Notes: generated by a model from the sequence alone, not told the origin. A DNA stretch of 64,000 nucleotides from Winogradskyella echinorum (GCF_014297365.1 NZ_JACOQD010000002.1:434001-498000), one strand, 5' to 3'; counted from the first letter of the stretch, positions 45,576-56,400 are shown. Program-made: numbers and translations.

Positions 45576-46433
45576 ATGAAAAAATTAATGTTATTAAGTG
45601 TTTGTTCAATGGTGTTGTTAGCGTCTTGCGTGTCGAAGAAAGATTACCTAGCACTTGAAGCACAACAAAAAGAAACACAAGATTTATTAAATACAGCTAC
45701 GGTAAAATTAAATAGCTGTCTTTCTGATGCTGCTGCTGCAAATGCTCGTGTAGAAGCTATGAAAGAACAATTAGCTGATATGCGTAAAAGCAATGAAGCT
45801 TTGATAAAAAACTCTCAAGACTTAACCGAATTGACAAGTAAAGGTGCTACTAACCTCGAAAAATCGCTAGAAAGTCTAAGAGAAAGTAACTTAAAAATTA
45901 CACGTTTACAAGATGCTTTAACTCGTAAAGACAGTGTGACTTTAGCTATTGTTACTAGCCTTAAGAAAGAGGTTGGAATGAGCGATTCTGATATTGAAAT
46001 TAACGTAGAAAAAGGTGTTGTATTTATTTCAATTGCTGACAAATTATTATTTAAAAGCGGAAGCTATACTGTAACAGAAAGAGCTAATGAGATATTAGGA
46101 AAAGTTGCAAAAGTTATCAATAGCAAACCAGATTTTGAAGCTATGGTAGAGTCGCATACAGACAACAAGTCTTATAGCAAACCACCATTATTAGACAACT
46201 GGGATTTAAGTGTAAAACGTGCTACTGCAGTTGTTAGAGTTTTAGAAAGCCTTAATGTAAACCCTCAACAGTTAATTGCAGCTGGTCGTAGTTCTTATGT
46301 GCCGTTAGTTGACAATGATACTGCCGAGAATAGAGCAAAAAATAGACGTACTCGTATCGTTGTACTTCCTAAAATTGACCAGTTCTATGAAATGGTTGAG
46401 TCTGAAATGAAAAACCTAAGCGAAGGAAATTAA
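45576..46433 (+). CDS. OmpA-family peptidoglycan-binding lipoprotein
   Basis: 285 aa. Lipoprotein signal (SMVLLASC, Cys18), a coiled-coil region of about 90 residues rich in Ala, Gln, Glu and Lys (ALEAQQKETQDLLNTATVKL), then an OmpA C-terminal domain (LLFKSGSYTVTERANEILG; MVESHTDNKSY; NWDLSVKRATAVVRVLES; NRAKNRRTRIVVLP). It should tie the outer membrane to peptidoglycan. Monocistronic: a TAATTTTG box (45531-45538) is a possible -7 element upstream, and a strong terminator follows. Confidence 0.9.
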   Translation: MKKLMLLSVCSMVLLASCVSKKDYLALEAQQKETQDLLNTATVKLNSCLSDAAAANARVEAMKEQLADMRKSNEALIKNSQDLTELTSKGATNLEKSLESLRESNLKITRLQDALTRKDSVTLAIVTSLKKEVGMSDSDIEINVEKGVVFISIADKLLFKSGSYTVTERANEILGKVAKVINSKPDFEAMVESHTDNKSYSKPPLLDNWDLSVKRATAVVRVLESLNVNPQQLIAAGRSSYVPLVDNDTAENRAKNRRTRIVVLPKIDQFYEMVESEMKNLSEGN

Positions 46434-46453
46434 TCCTTTTAAGCAATATATTG

Positions 46454-46490
46454 AAAAGCCCAATACGGTTGTATTGGGCTTTTTGTTTTT
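46454..46490 (+). terminator. Terminator after the OmpA-like gene
   Basis: AAAAGCCCAATAC ggtt GTATTGGGCTTTTTG followed by T's; 13-bp perfect stem. Confidence 0.95.
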
Positions 46491-46522
46491 TATAATATTT
46501 TCAACTGCGCTCAACTGAACAT

Positions 46523-46726
46523 AATAGTTCTAATTAACATGTTTTGCATTATACATATACAAACACTATTTGTTGTCAGTTCGAGTAATTTTGAGGTACG
46601 AAAAATTGTATCGAGAACATTTTATTGAACAATATTCTGCTTCTCGATACATATTTTCCTCATTTTCAATCGAAAAATCCACTCGAAGTGACGAATTCTA
46701 TCAAAATGCACAATAGTTCTAATTAA
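46523..46726. repeat. Palindromic intergenic element flanked by 15-bp direct repeats
   Basis: The 15-mer AATAGTTCTAATTAA occurs at 46523-46537 and again at 46712-46726. Between them, 46575-46692 is a long imperfect inverted repeat: GTCAGTTCGAGT on the left and ACTCGAAGTGAC on the right, with an inner TATCGAGAA / TTCTCGATA pair. Such Ser-like palindromes with TTCGAGT and TATCGAGAA arms resemble REP-type intergenic repeats of flavobacteria. The right 15-mer overlaps the end of the neighbouring gene (stop at 46719-46721). No coding frame lies inside. Confidence 0.65.
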
Positions 46727-48827
46727 TATTATCATAAGATTTCACCAATCTTATAAATTCTGCTCTATAACCTTCTTTGTCTTCACCTCTACCATTCTCT
46801 GCTAGTTCAATAACTCTATCTAATTTAGCATTATTATTATATTTAGAGTTTCTCAGTTTCATACCAAATAAAGCAACCGCAGAAGCAAAATTCATATCAG
46901 CAGATGCCACAGTAATTTTAGTATTTTGTACGTGTACCATCTCAATACTCTTTGACTCGTCTAGTCTTTTATATCTGAATTTTACTGTAAATAATTCGTT
47001 TTCATACTTTGAAGTTGGATATGTGGTAGCGTATTTTAAACCTGGAACTGTTTTTAAATAATCACTTTTAATTCCTGTTGGGATAATTTCATATAAAGCC
47101 GTTACGGTATGACCACTTCCTAATTCACCTGCATCTTTTGTATCATCTATAAAATCCTCATCTGCTAACAACCTATTTTCATAACCAATTAAACGATACG
47201 CTTGTACTTTCTTTGGGTTGAATTCTACTTGAATTTTTACATCCTTGGCAATCGTAAATAAGGTACCACCAAACTCTTTTCCGAAGACTTTCTGAGCCTC
47301 TTGCATATTATCGATATAAGCATGATTTCCGTTACCTTTATCTGCTAACGTCTCTAATTTTGAATCTTTATAATTACCATATCCAAAGCCTAAAACAGAT
47401 AAGTACACTCCAGACTTACGTTTTTCTTCAATTAAACTTTGCATGTCGCTGTTACTTGAAGCTCCAACATTAAAATCTCCATCTGTTGCAAGTATTACTC
47501 GATTATTTCCATTTTTCTTAAAGTTCTTTTCAGCTAATTTATAAGCTAACTCTATACCTGCTCCACCAGCAGTTGAACCACCAGACCTTAAATTATCTAA
47601 AGCCGCTAAAATCTTTTCTTTATTATCACCAGATGTAGGTTCTAAAACCACACCAGCTGCACCAGCATATACCACAATAGATACTTTATCTTTTGCTCTT
47701 AATTGATTAACCAAAAGTTTAAAAGCACTTTTTAATAAAGGCAGTTTATTCTGCGAACCCATAGAACCAGATACATCAATTAAAAATGTGAGATTAGATG
47801 CTGGTAATTCTTCGTCTGTATAACTTTTACCCTGAAGACCAATTCTTACTAATTGGGTTTCTTTATGCCATGGTGACTCAACAACTTCTGTGTAAATAGA
47901 AAAAGGGTGCTCATTTGTTGGTTGCGGGTAATTATAGTTAAAGTAATTAACCATCTCTTCTATTTTGACAGCATCTGGAGAAATATGTTGGCCATTATTA
48001 ATCATACGTCTAACATTACTATAAGAAGCTTTATCTACATCAATTGAAAAAGTTGATAATGGAAACATATTAGTTCTTTCGAAATTATTCTCTGTGATTT
48101 GAGCATAAGATTCATCATTTTGAATTCTATAATTTCCGCTTTTAGTTGTAATTACAATGCAACCATCTTTTGCTGAATTACCAAACATACTAAGCGCTTC
48201 AGTTGATTTATAAACATTCATATGCTCAATATCATTAGGATTTAACTTATCAATTAATTGATTATATCCTTTTTGTATTGGAATCCCATCAACGATATAT
48301 AAAATATTAGAGTTACTATTTTTTGCCTTTGTACCTCTTATGTTAACCCCTTGTACATTGTCTGCCAATTGTTTGGAAATCTTATCGTGGAATCTTTTCT
48401 GTTCTTGTCTTCTTATTTGTGATTTGCTTGGAGCACTTATACTACTAATACTCTCTGATCTGACAACTTCTGCAGTACCAGTATAAGCCTTTTTTGTAGT
48501 TGTACCATAACCAACAATCACAACTTCATCTAATGTTTCACTTGCTTCTAAACTAACATCAATAACACTTTTGGTTCCTACGGTTACACTTTGAGACTTG
48601 TAACCTATATAACTAAATATTAATTTATCACCTAAATTGGTGCTTATTGAATACTTACCGTCAAAATCAGTTGTTACACCTTGACTAGTTCCTTTAATAA
48701 GAACATTTGCTCCTGGTAATGGCAACCCGTCTGAAGCAGTTGTTACAGTGCCTGTAACAGTTTTTTGCTGAGCATTTAATTGTACTGAAAAAAACAATAC
48801 AATAATGATTTTTAAAATTGTTTTCAT
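46719..48827 (-). CDS. Carboxypeptidase-D-like / TonB-plug / von Willebrand A protein
   Basis: 702 aa from the ATG at 48825-48827, which starts a signal peptide (MKTILKIIIVLFFSVQLNAQ); an upstream ATG at 48869 is less likely. Order: carboxypeptidase-D-like beta-sandwich (TVTGTVTTASDGLPLPGANV), SusC-like linker and plug (VVIVGYGTTTKKAYTGTA; ILYIVDGIPIQKGYNQLI; DGCIVITTKSG) but no beta-barrel, then a YfbK-type region (FSIDVDKASYSNVRRMIN) and a VWA domain with MIDAS DVSGSMGSQ, and a C-terminal DUF3520-like part. Possibly a surface or periplasmic adhesion/assembly factor; function is unknown. Candidate promoter at 48851-48879. Confidence 0.88.
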   Translation of the reverse strand: MKTILKIIIVLFFSVQLNAQQKTVTGTVTTASDGLPLPGANVLIKGTSQGVTTDFDGKYSISTNLGDKLIFSYIGYKSQSVTVGTKSVIDVSLEASETLDEVVIVGYGTTTKKAYTGTAEVVRSESISSISAPSKSQIRRQEQKRFHDKISKQLADNVQGVNIRGTKAKNSNSNILYIVDGIPIQKGYNQLIDKLNPNDIEHMNVYKSTEALSMFGNSAKDGCIVITTKSGNYRIQNDESYAQITENNFERTNMFPLSTFSIDVDKASYSNVRRMINNGQHISPDAVKIEEMVNYFNYNYPQPTNEHPFSIYTEVVESPWHKETQLVRIGLQGKSYTDEELPASNLTFLIDVSGSMGSQNKLPLLKSAFKLLVNQLRAKDKVSIVVYAGAAGVVLEPTSGDNKEKILAALDNLRSGGSTAGGAGIELAYKLAEKNFKKNGNNRVILATDGDFNVGASSNSDMQSLIEEKRKSGVYLSVLGFGYGNYKDSKLETLADKGNGNHAYIDNMQEAQKVFGKEFGGTLFTIAKDVKIQVEFNPKKVQAYRLIGYENRLLADEDFIDDTKDAGELGSGHTVTALYEIIPTGIKSDYLKTVPGLKYATTYPTSKYENELFTVKFRYKRLDESKSIEMVHVQNTKITVASADMNFASAVALFGMKLRNSKYNNNAKLDRVIELAENGRGEDKEGYRAEFIRLVKSYDNIN

Positions 48828-48850
48828 AATGTTTGAGTTATAAGTTTGTG

Positions 48851-48879
48851 TAAACCTATTAACAAACACTATAATACAA
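48851..48879 (-). promoter_or_regulatory. Candidate promoter of the plug/VWA gene
   Basis: On the minus strand TTG (48877-48879), 18 bp, TAGGTTTA (48851-48858), one mismatch from the -7 consensus. It favours the ATG at 48827. Confidence 0.4.
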
Positions 48880-48917
48880 AACCACTAATGAGTGAAGTAA
48901 GTCTTTGAATGAGTAAA

Positions 48918-50000
48918 CTACCTTAAAGCAGCTTTAAGTGTTTTTTTACGTTGAATTTTCCCTGTATTCGTCTCTGGAAATTTCTCTAGTGTGTATATCT
49001 GCTTCGGAATTTCAAATTTATCCAAGGCTTTTAATTCCTGAATATTGGATAAAATGGTGTCTGCAGAATCCGCAGGATTTTCAATTATAAGAATTAACTT
49101 TTCTCCAAGTTCAACGTCAGATTCACCAGCAATAATATATCGCTCCTTAATAAGAGTTTGAAGTTTTTCTTCAATTTGCTCTGGAAACAGTTTTACTCCA
49201 CCAGAATTAATTACATTATCATAACGTCCGAGTAGTTTAAAACTAGTTTCGGATTTTAAATCTACAATATCATTAGTTACTAAAGCGTCTTTAACAAGTT
49301 TTGGTGCGTGGATAATTAAACATTTCCTTTCATCTTGCTCAAAACGAACATTAGTTAACGCGTTGAAATATTTTTCGCTTTTAGCCGATTTAGATTCTAA
49401 TTGACGTACTGCAACATGAGTTACGGTTTCCGTCATACCATAAGTTTCAAAAAATAGGGATTTTGATTCTTTAATTTTTTCTAACAAAGGTTTAGTAACC
49501 ATAGAACCACCAACAATAATAGTCTTTATATTTTGTGTGTAATTTATAGCTTGTTTTAATTGAAGCGGAATCATAGCACAAAAATCGTAATGCTTGTCAT
49601 AATCGAAAATGGGATGCGCAACTGGTGCAACAAAATCTAGTTCTAATCCCAATACCAAAGCACGTACAAACATCATTTTACCAGCAATATAATGACTAGG
49701 CAAACAATGTAAAGCTGTATCACCTGGTTGAAGTCCAAAAAAATCACCTGTGGCAATAGCAGAGTTAACCATTGCTTGCTTTTTTAATTTAATAGACTTT
49801 GGTGTACCTGTAGAACCAGAAGTATTAACAATTAAAAAATCCTTGTCGTTGAGCCAATCTATTAAAAAGTTGCCAGTTACTTTCTCAAACGGTTCACCTT
49901 CTTTTATAAGGCTATAGGCTACTTCTTTTAAGTCTTCAAAATTAAAATGAAGTCCGTTAAACTTAAATCGGTTATGTACTTTATTGTACTTTGGTGTCAT
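48918..50000 (-). CDS. menE: o-Succinylbenzoate-CoA ligase (AMP-binding), short form
   Basis: 360 aa, shorter than the usual 450-500 aa of AMP-forming ligases but typical of MenE in this group. FLIVNTSGSTGTPKSIKLKK is the AMP-binding P-loop, FFETYGMTETVTHVAV the adenine motif and LGRYDNVINSGGVKLFPEQ the C-domain hinge; NTGKIQRKKTLK has the catalytic Lys near the end. It activates OSB in menaquinone synthesis. Abuts the CPBP gene and forms the operon menC, CPBP, menE on the minus strand. Confidence 0.88.
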   Translation of the reverse strand: MTPKYNKVHNRFKFNGLHFNFEDLKEVAYSLIKEGEPFEKVTGNFLIDWLNDKDFLIVNTSGSTGTPKSIKLKKQAMVNSAIATGDFFGLQPGDTALHCLPSHYIAGKMMFVRALVLGLELDFVAPVAHPIFDYDKHYDFCAMIPLQLKQAINYTQNIKTIIVGGSMVTKPLLEKIKESKSLFFETYGMTETVTHVAVRQLESKSAKSEKYFNALTNVRFEQDERKCLIIHAPKLVKDALVTNDIVDLKSETSFKLLGRYDNVINSGGVKLFPEQIEEKLQTLIKERYIIAGESDVELGEKLILIIENPADSADTILSNIQELKALDKFEIPKQIYTLEKFPETNTGKIQRKKTLKAALR

Positions 50001-50942
50001 CTATTCAATGATTTTATAGTCTTCTTTGGGTGGTTCTACAACATCTCCAAATAATTTATCTTTCCAGTTTTTCCAACCGTACTTTTTAGACAAAATAAGA
50101 AGCATTATAGGATACACAACTAAAACAGGAATTACTATTTCTGTTACAGTACCAGCAACAGGTTCTGCAGTACTTTTATATATGGCATCTGTTTGTAAAG
50201 CTGTCCAATCTGTAGTTACAAGTAATGATGCAATAAGATTATTACCTAAATGAAATCCTAAAGCTAACTCTAAACCTTCATCCATTAATGTCATAATACC
50301 CAATAATAAACCTGTGCCAATATAAAAAATCATCATTTCCCAAAATCCTATAGCTCCAACTTCTGGGTTGGCACTATGAGCAATTCCGAATAAAACAGAG
50401 GTAAATATTAACGGAAACCATTTATTCTTAACCAAAACGCCAATATGCTGCATTAAATAACCTCTAAATAAATACTCTTCTAATCCTATTTGAAGTGGAA
50501 AAAGGATAATACTAATTAAAAATAATAAGGCAAATTTACTAGCATTAAACTGATATACAATTTCTGAAGCGTCTATCGCATACATTATATAAAATGTACC
50601 AATTGTATAAAGTGTTATCATTAAAAACGAGAACAAAATCCGTTTGTAATCTATTTTAGATCGCGATGTTGTTAATGATAAAATACTTCTTTGATGCACA
50701 TATTTTACCATAATAAATAATAGACCCAGTAAAAAAGCAAATGGCGCTAAATTAATGATTAAAGTAACATTAGCAGACCAGCCCCAACTTTTCATCATCT
50801 CCATAGCAGCCTCTAATTCAGCAGGATCTGAAAATAAAAAATAGATAAAATTGGCAATAAATATACCAGCAACTAATATGGTTGTTATAATAAACATCCA
50901 TAATTCGCGCTGTCCTTTATAGGCTTGTTGTATATAATTCAT
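50001..50942 (-). CDS. CPBP-family intramembrane protease
   Basis: 313 aa polytopic protein with about eight hydrophobic segments. The CPBP/CAAX signature is present: GLEEYLFRGYLMQH (EExxxR), FTSVLFGIAHSANPE (FxxxH) and GFHLGNNLIA (HxxxN). Members cleave prenylated or other membrane proteins; here it sits inside the men operon between menC and menE with almost no gaps, which is a recurring flavobacterial arrangement as I recall. The link to menaquinone is unexplained. Confidence 0.88.
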   Translation of the reverse strand: MNYIQQAYKGQRELWMFIITTILVAGIFIANFIYFLFSDPAELEAAMEMMKSWGWSANVTLIINLAPFAFLLGLLFIMVKYVHQRSILSLTTSRSKIDYKRILFSFLMITLYTIGTFYIMYAIDASEIVYQFNASKFALLFLISIILFPLQIGLEEYLFRGYLMQHIGVLVKNKWFPLIFTSVLFGIAHSANPEVGAIGFWEMMIFYIGTGLLLGIMTLMDEGLELALGFHLGNNLIASLLVTTDWTALQTDAIYKSTAEPVAGTVTEIVIPVLVVYPIMLLILSKKYGWKNWKDKLFGDVVEPPKEDYKIIE

Positions 50943-50944
50943 AG

Positions 50945-51991
50945 TTATATATTAAATTTCCAGTGTTGTTTTTTATCGTATTGCAAAGTACCATTTTTTA
51001 CAATTAATGGCGAATCAAAATTATTAGTAAATAAACTTCCTGTACCTAATCCTTGAGGCATTGTGTTTTTTAGCGTGTAAGTCCATTGTGCAATAGCATT
51101 TAGCCCAATATTACTTTCTAAAGCACTTGTAATCCACCATTTTATATTTAAACTTTCTACTAAATCAATCCATTGCGTGCTGCCACCAAAACCACCAACC
51201 AAACTTGGTTTTAATATTATATATTGTGGCTGTATCGTTTCTAGTAATATTTGTTTCTCTTCTATTGAAAACACACCTATCAATTCTTCGTCTAAAGCAA
51301 TTGGTAAAGGTGTCGCTTCACAAAGCTGAGCCATAGCTTCAAATTGTTTTGGTTTTATGGGTTGCTCAATGGAATGTAATTGGTATTCTGAAAGTTGTTT
51401 TAATTTCTCTAAAGCATCATCTTTTGAAAACGCTCCATTAGCATCTACGCGCAATTCTATATCCGAAGCTGAAAATTCTTTTCTAATAGATTTTAAAATA
51501 TTCAATTCTGTTTTAAAATCTATGGCTCCTATTTTAAGTTTTATACAATCAAATCCGGTTTCAATCTTTTCCTTGATTTGAGTTCGCATAAAGTTTTCAT
51601 CTCCCATCCAGACTAAGCCATTAATAGCAATAGCGTCAAAACCTTTTGTAAATGCTGAAGGAAATAACTGAAACTGATCATCACTTTCTAAAGATTTAAA
51701 AGCAGTTTCTAAACCAAATTGAATGCTTGGAAATTCCTTAAGCTCGTCAACCAATATAGCTAATCCTATATGTATATTTTGGCAAACCCATTTTAATTTG
51801 GTTTCATAGTCTGGTCTATCATCAATAGATAAACCTCTTAAAATGCCACACTCACCTATTCCTTGTTTGCCATTATTTCCTAGTGTTATAAACCAGGTTT
51901 CTTTAGTAGTCATTACTCCACGAGATGTACCACTCGGTCTTTTAAAGTCTAAAATGTATTTATGATATTTTGCTGTCATAGATGCAATCAA
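50945..51991 (-). CDS. menC: o-Succinylbenzoate synthase
   Basis: 348 aa enolase-superfamily protein. KLKIGAID with KxK catalytic Lys, ELRVDANGAF (metal Asp), SIEQPIKPKQFEAM (metal Glu), IALDEELIG (metal Asp/Glu) and YIILKPSLVGGF (second catalytic Lys). It dehydrates SHCHC to OSB in the menaquinone pathway. First gene of the menC-CPBP-menE operon; divergent from the desaturase-like gene at 52038. Confidence 0.9.
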   Translation of the reverse strand: MIASMTAKYHKYILDFKRPSGTSRGVMTTKETWFITLGNNGKQGIGECGILRGLSIDDRPDYETKLKWVCQNIHIGLAILVDELKEFPSIQFGLETAFKSLESDDQFQLFPSAFTKGFDAIAINGLVWMGDENFMRTQIKEKIETGFDCIKLKIGAIDFKTELNILKSIRKEFSASDIELRVDANGAFSKDDALEKLKQLSEYQLHSIEQPIKPKQFEAMAQLCEATPLPIALDEELIGVFSIEEKQILLETIQPQYIILKPSLVGGFGGSTQWIDLVESLNIKWWITSALESNIGLNAIAQWTYTLKNTMPQGLGTGSLFTNNFDSPLIVKNGTLQYDKKQHWKFNI

Positions 51992-52037
51992 AAATACTTA
52001 AATAATTTTGTAATTTACCAACTCAAAATCATTACAA

Positions 52038-52937
52038 ATGCCAGATTTTCCTAACATCATCTTATTTGCCATTCCTTTTTTTATTCTAGCGATGTTATTA
52101 GAATTATATGTCACTACAAAACAGCACATTAAGACCTACGAAAGCAAAGATGCACTATCTTCTATTGCAATGGGCTTAGGCAATGTGTTTTTAGGTTTTG
52201 CCAGTAAAGCTTTAGTACTGTTAATATTCTTCTGGATATATGATAATTTTAGGTTATTTACCGTTCCTGTGGCTTGGTGGTCTTTTGTGCTAATATTTTT
52301 TATAGATGATTTCTCATATTATTGGTTTCATAGAGTATCGCATGAGTGTCGTTTATTTTGGGCATCGCATGTGGTGCATCATTCTTCTGAACATTATAAC
52401 TTAAGTACAGCTCTAAGACAAACTTGGTCTGGTGGTTTTTATACCTTTATTTTTTGGTTATGGCTGCCTTTATTAGGTTTTCATCCTGCGATGATTTTAT
52501 TACAAATGTCAATAAGTTTATTGTATCAATTTTGGATACATACCGAAGCTATAGACAAAATGCCCAAATGGTTTGAAGCTGTGTTTAATACACCATCGCA
52601 CCACAGAGTGCATCATGGTAGTAACCCTATTTATTTAGACCGCAATCACGCAGGTATTTTAATTATTTGGGATAGAATGTTTGGTACGTTTCAACCAGAA
52701 TTAAAAGAGGAAAAAGTAGTTTACGGTTTGGTAAAAAATATAAAAACTTACAACCCAATAAAAATTGCGTTTATTGAATGGGTTAATATGTTTAATGATG
52801 CATTTACCGGAAAGAAATCTATTAAGAACAGGATTCTCTATTTAATAAAACCACCTGGTTGGAAACATGATGGTTCTGGTAAGGTCAGCGATGATCTGCG
52901 AAAGGAATGGATGGATTTAAAACAAATAGAAAAATAA
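52038..52937 (+). CDS. Fatty-acid hydroxylase / sterol desaturase family protein
   Basis: 299 aa membrane protein with at least four hydrophobic segments. The di-iron histidine boxes of the family are seen: YYWFHRVSHECRLFWASHVV (HxxxH), VVHHSSEHYNL and TPSHHRVHHGSNPIYLDRNH. These enzymes hydroxylate or desaturate lipids with O2. The substrate (fatty acid, carotenoid or hopanoid) is unknown. Not part of the men pathway although it is next to menC. Confidence 0.9.
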   Translation: MPDFPNIILFAIPFFILAMLLELYVTTKQHIKTYESKDALSSIAMGLGNVFLGFASKALVLLIFFWIYDNFRLFTVPVAWWSFVLIFFIDDFSYYWFHRVSHECRLFWASHVVHHSSEHYNLSTALRQTWSGGFYTFIFWLWLPLLGFHPAMILLQMSISLLYQFWIHTEAIDKMPKWFEAVFNTPSHHRVHHGSNPIYLDRNHAGILIIWDRMFGTFQPELKEEKVVYGLVKNIKTYNPIKIAFIEWVNMFNDAFTGKKSIKNRILYLIKPPGWKHDGSGKVSDDLRKEWMDLKQIEK

Positions 52938-53408
52938 GTTAGTGATTGTATAATTTTAGTTTTAAAATACCATTTAAATAGTTCCTTTGATTTTTTACTT
53001 AAACAGTTTTTACAATAATAGTATTCATATGCTTTATAGTTTACTGTGAACCAATATGTTATTCTTTATCACTTCAATTTTAAAACATATCTAAAATCTA
53101 TAAAATCAATTTAAAAGCCTATACAGCAATGTTTTAGATCCTATTTAAGGTACTATAGCCTATAAACCTATACGATAAACGAAAATATTATAATAAGGAG
53201 TATTTATTAATCATCTTGTACCACTATTTATACTTATAAAATATTTTAAGCATATATAAAAAACCAAATCAATAATAATATGACTGAAAACTACACGCTA
53301 GATTCTTAATTAATGCTTTCTATTTTTTTTGATACATCTTCTTTATTGTTTATGTATTGAAAGCATTTGTTTTTTTGCATGTATTTTTTTGTCGATACCT
53401 CAAGGAAA
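52938..53408. other. 471-bp AT-rich non-coding stretch with an inverted-repeat leader
   Basis: No gene of credible length. CCTATA-like pieces recur at about 53119-53172. From 53312 to 53367 there is an inverted repeat AATGCTTTC / GAAAGCATT (perfect 9 bp) with inner ATACAT / ATGTAT, followed by a TTTTTTT run, 42 bp upstream of the giant-protein ATG at 53409. It could be a leader hairpin or operator for that gene. No tRNA or riboswitch fold was recognised. Confidence 0.5.
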
Positions 53409-56400
53409 ATGGTAAACAAGAAACTTATCCTATTTATCACCGTAGTGATTGCAGCTATTGCAGTTCTATATTATAATGAGTCTCAAATCGATGCTTCAAA
53501 TTATTCAGATTATGAACTCTTAGCGGTTGCAGATCATGAAAAGCTAACTTCAGGATCATACACACTGCAACCTATACGTGAGAATAGCTCTATTGCCACT
53601 TTTAAAAGACATGAAAAGGCTATAAACTCACATACAACTAACAGAAGTGCTTTAATGGATCCAGCCATTAGTGCTGAAGCAATTGCAAAATTTCTTAATG
53701 GAAATTTACCAACAACAACTCCTTCTGGTAATACAGGTATTCCCGCTTTGTTGTCACAGACTGGAGCTTTTTCTAATTTAAGTATCTTAACTCCTAATCC
53801 AGGACTTATCCCTTATGATATGATTGAACCGTTTTGGTCTGATGGTGCTGCAAAAAAAAGATGGATGGCCATACCAAACGATGGTACATATGATACAGCT
53901 GACGAACAAATTACATTTTCTAACGATGAAGCTTGGGATTTTCCACGAGGCTCTGTATTAATTAAACATTTTGAGGTTGGCGGACAACGTTTAGAAACAC
54001 GTTTTGAAGTAAAAGGAGACGACGACGTCTATTATTATTTAACTTATAAATGGAATAGTGCACAAACAGATGCAACCTTATTAGATGATGCTGTAGATGA
54101 AGATGTTGTTGTGAACGGAGTTACTCAATCTTGGCATTACCCGAGTAGAAACGAATGTGCATCTTGTCACTTTCCGCAAAATGGTAGTGTATTAGGTCCA
54201 AAAACAAGACACCTTAATAAGGCAATCACTTATCCGAGTTCTGGTATAACCATGAACCAACTTGTTAATTTTAGTGAGCTTGGTCTTATAACTGAAACTA
54301 TTACAGATACTAATGTTAGTAATTATCCTGCGGTGGCTGCAAAAGACGATTTAAGTGCTTCGTTAGAAGATAGAGCAAGATCTTATTTAGATGTAAACTG
54401 TGCAAGTTGTCATAATCCAAACGTCGATAACGTGGCTATGTTTGATGCACGTTATTCAACTCCATCGGCAAACCAAAATATTATTTATGGTCCTGTAGTT
54501 TATGATGAAGGTTTGACAGATCCTAAAGTGATTATACCACAAGATGTTGCCAATTCTATGGCACATTTTAGAATGAATTCTACACAGACTGGTATTGAGA
54601 TGCCTCCGATAGCAAAAGATGTTGTTGATACTGCTGGTGTTCAATTAATTGAAGATTGGATAAATAGCTTAACTCCAGCAACCTCTTCTCCACCAGAAGC
54701 TTTGTTTTCTGCTTCTACTGTAAATGGCCCAGCACCTTTGAGTGTTAATTTTGATGCTTCCGCGTCAATTGATGCAGATAATGATCCATTAACTTACTCT
54801 TGGGATTTTGGTGATGGTAATACAGCGTCTGGTGTTACAACTAGCCATATATTTACTACTTCAGCTGAGTTTACCGTAACATTAACGGTAAGTGATGGTG
54901 AATTTTCTGATATAGCAACTACAATAATTGCAGTTAATAATAGTAATCCTGGTGGAAACACTATGTCTTTTACTGATGGAACATCGCTCTTAGGACAAGA
55001 TAATTTTAGTGGATTGCCAATGGGAGTCATTGATATGAATGGCGACGGTAAAGATGATATTGTACAGTTTAATAATGCAAGGCAGCTTCGTATTCAGTAT
55101 CAAAATGAAGCAGGACAACCGTTTACAAGCCATGACCATGGCACAGTAAGTAACAGTAATCAATGGGGAACTGCAATTGCCGACTTTGATCATAATGGCT
55201 TTAATGATATTATGTCTGGTGGTGCTTACGACAACTTAAAGATTGTAAAGAATAATAATGGAAACGATTCGTACTCACAATCTACACAGCCAAACTCAAT
55301 TTTGTTCTTACAAGGTGCAAACTTTGCAGATATCAATAACGATGGTTGGGCAGATATTTTTGCGTGTCATGATGACGCAGAATCGCGAGCTTATCAAAAC
55401 AACCAGGACGGAACTTTATCTTACAATCATAATTTAATTAGAACTTTTACAACCCCATCAAGTGATAATTCCGGAAATTATGCAAGTATGTGGATGGATT
55501 ATGATAATGATGGTGATCTCGATCTTTATATTTCTAAATGTAGAGGTGGTGTAAACGACCCAACGGATCCAAGACGTATAAACATGTTATGGCAAAATGA
55601 TGGAGATAACAATTTTACCGAAGTCGCTGAGCAAGCTAATCTTAAAATAGGAGCACAAACTTGGTTGTCGGATTTTGGTGACATTGATAATGATGGTGAT
55701 TTAGATGCCATTATCATTAACCACTTTACGGGTCCTAATTTAATGAGAAACAATGGTAATGGAACTTTTACAGAAATAACTACAGGAAGTGGTTTATTGC
55801 CTACTTTAGATTCCTCTAATTTTTATGGAATTCAAGGGTTTTTCAAAGATTTTAATAATGATGGTTTTATAGATTTAATGGTGTCTGGAGACAACCATTA
55901 CATTTTTTACAATAATGGAGATGGTACTTTTCAGAATGCTCCAAATCCGTTTAACTCTAATCAAATACAGTCGTTTTCTGTTGGTGATATTAATCATGAT
56001 GGTTTCTTAGATATTTACGCAGGTTATGCTAATGGATTAAATTCTCCTAGTTCTACAAAAGATAGAATCTGGTTAAATGATGGTAACTCAAATAACTATA
56101 TTAATATTCAATTAGAAGGCACCGTAAGTAATATAAATGGTATTGGCGCACGAGTAGAATTATATGGTACTTGGGGAAAACAAATAAGAGATGTTCGCTC
56201 TGGTGAAGGCTATGGCTTGGTAAATACATTTACTCAACATTTTGGAATTGGAGTAAATACTCAAATAGAAAAAGTGGTTGTTCGTTGGCCTTCAGGTGTT
56301 GTTGATGAAATTCTTAACCCAGAAATTAATCAATTTTTAAAGATTATTGAGACCATCCCAGAACCAAGTTGTAATGATGGTATTCAAAATGGTGATGAAA

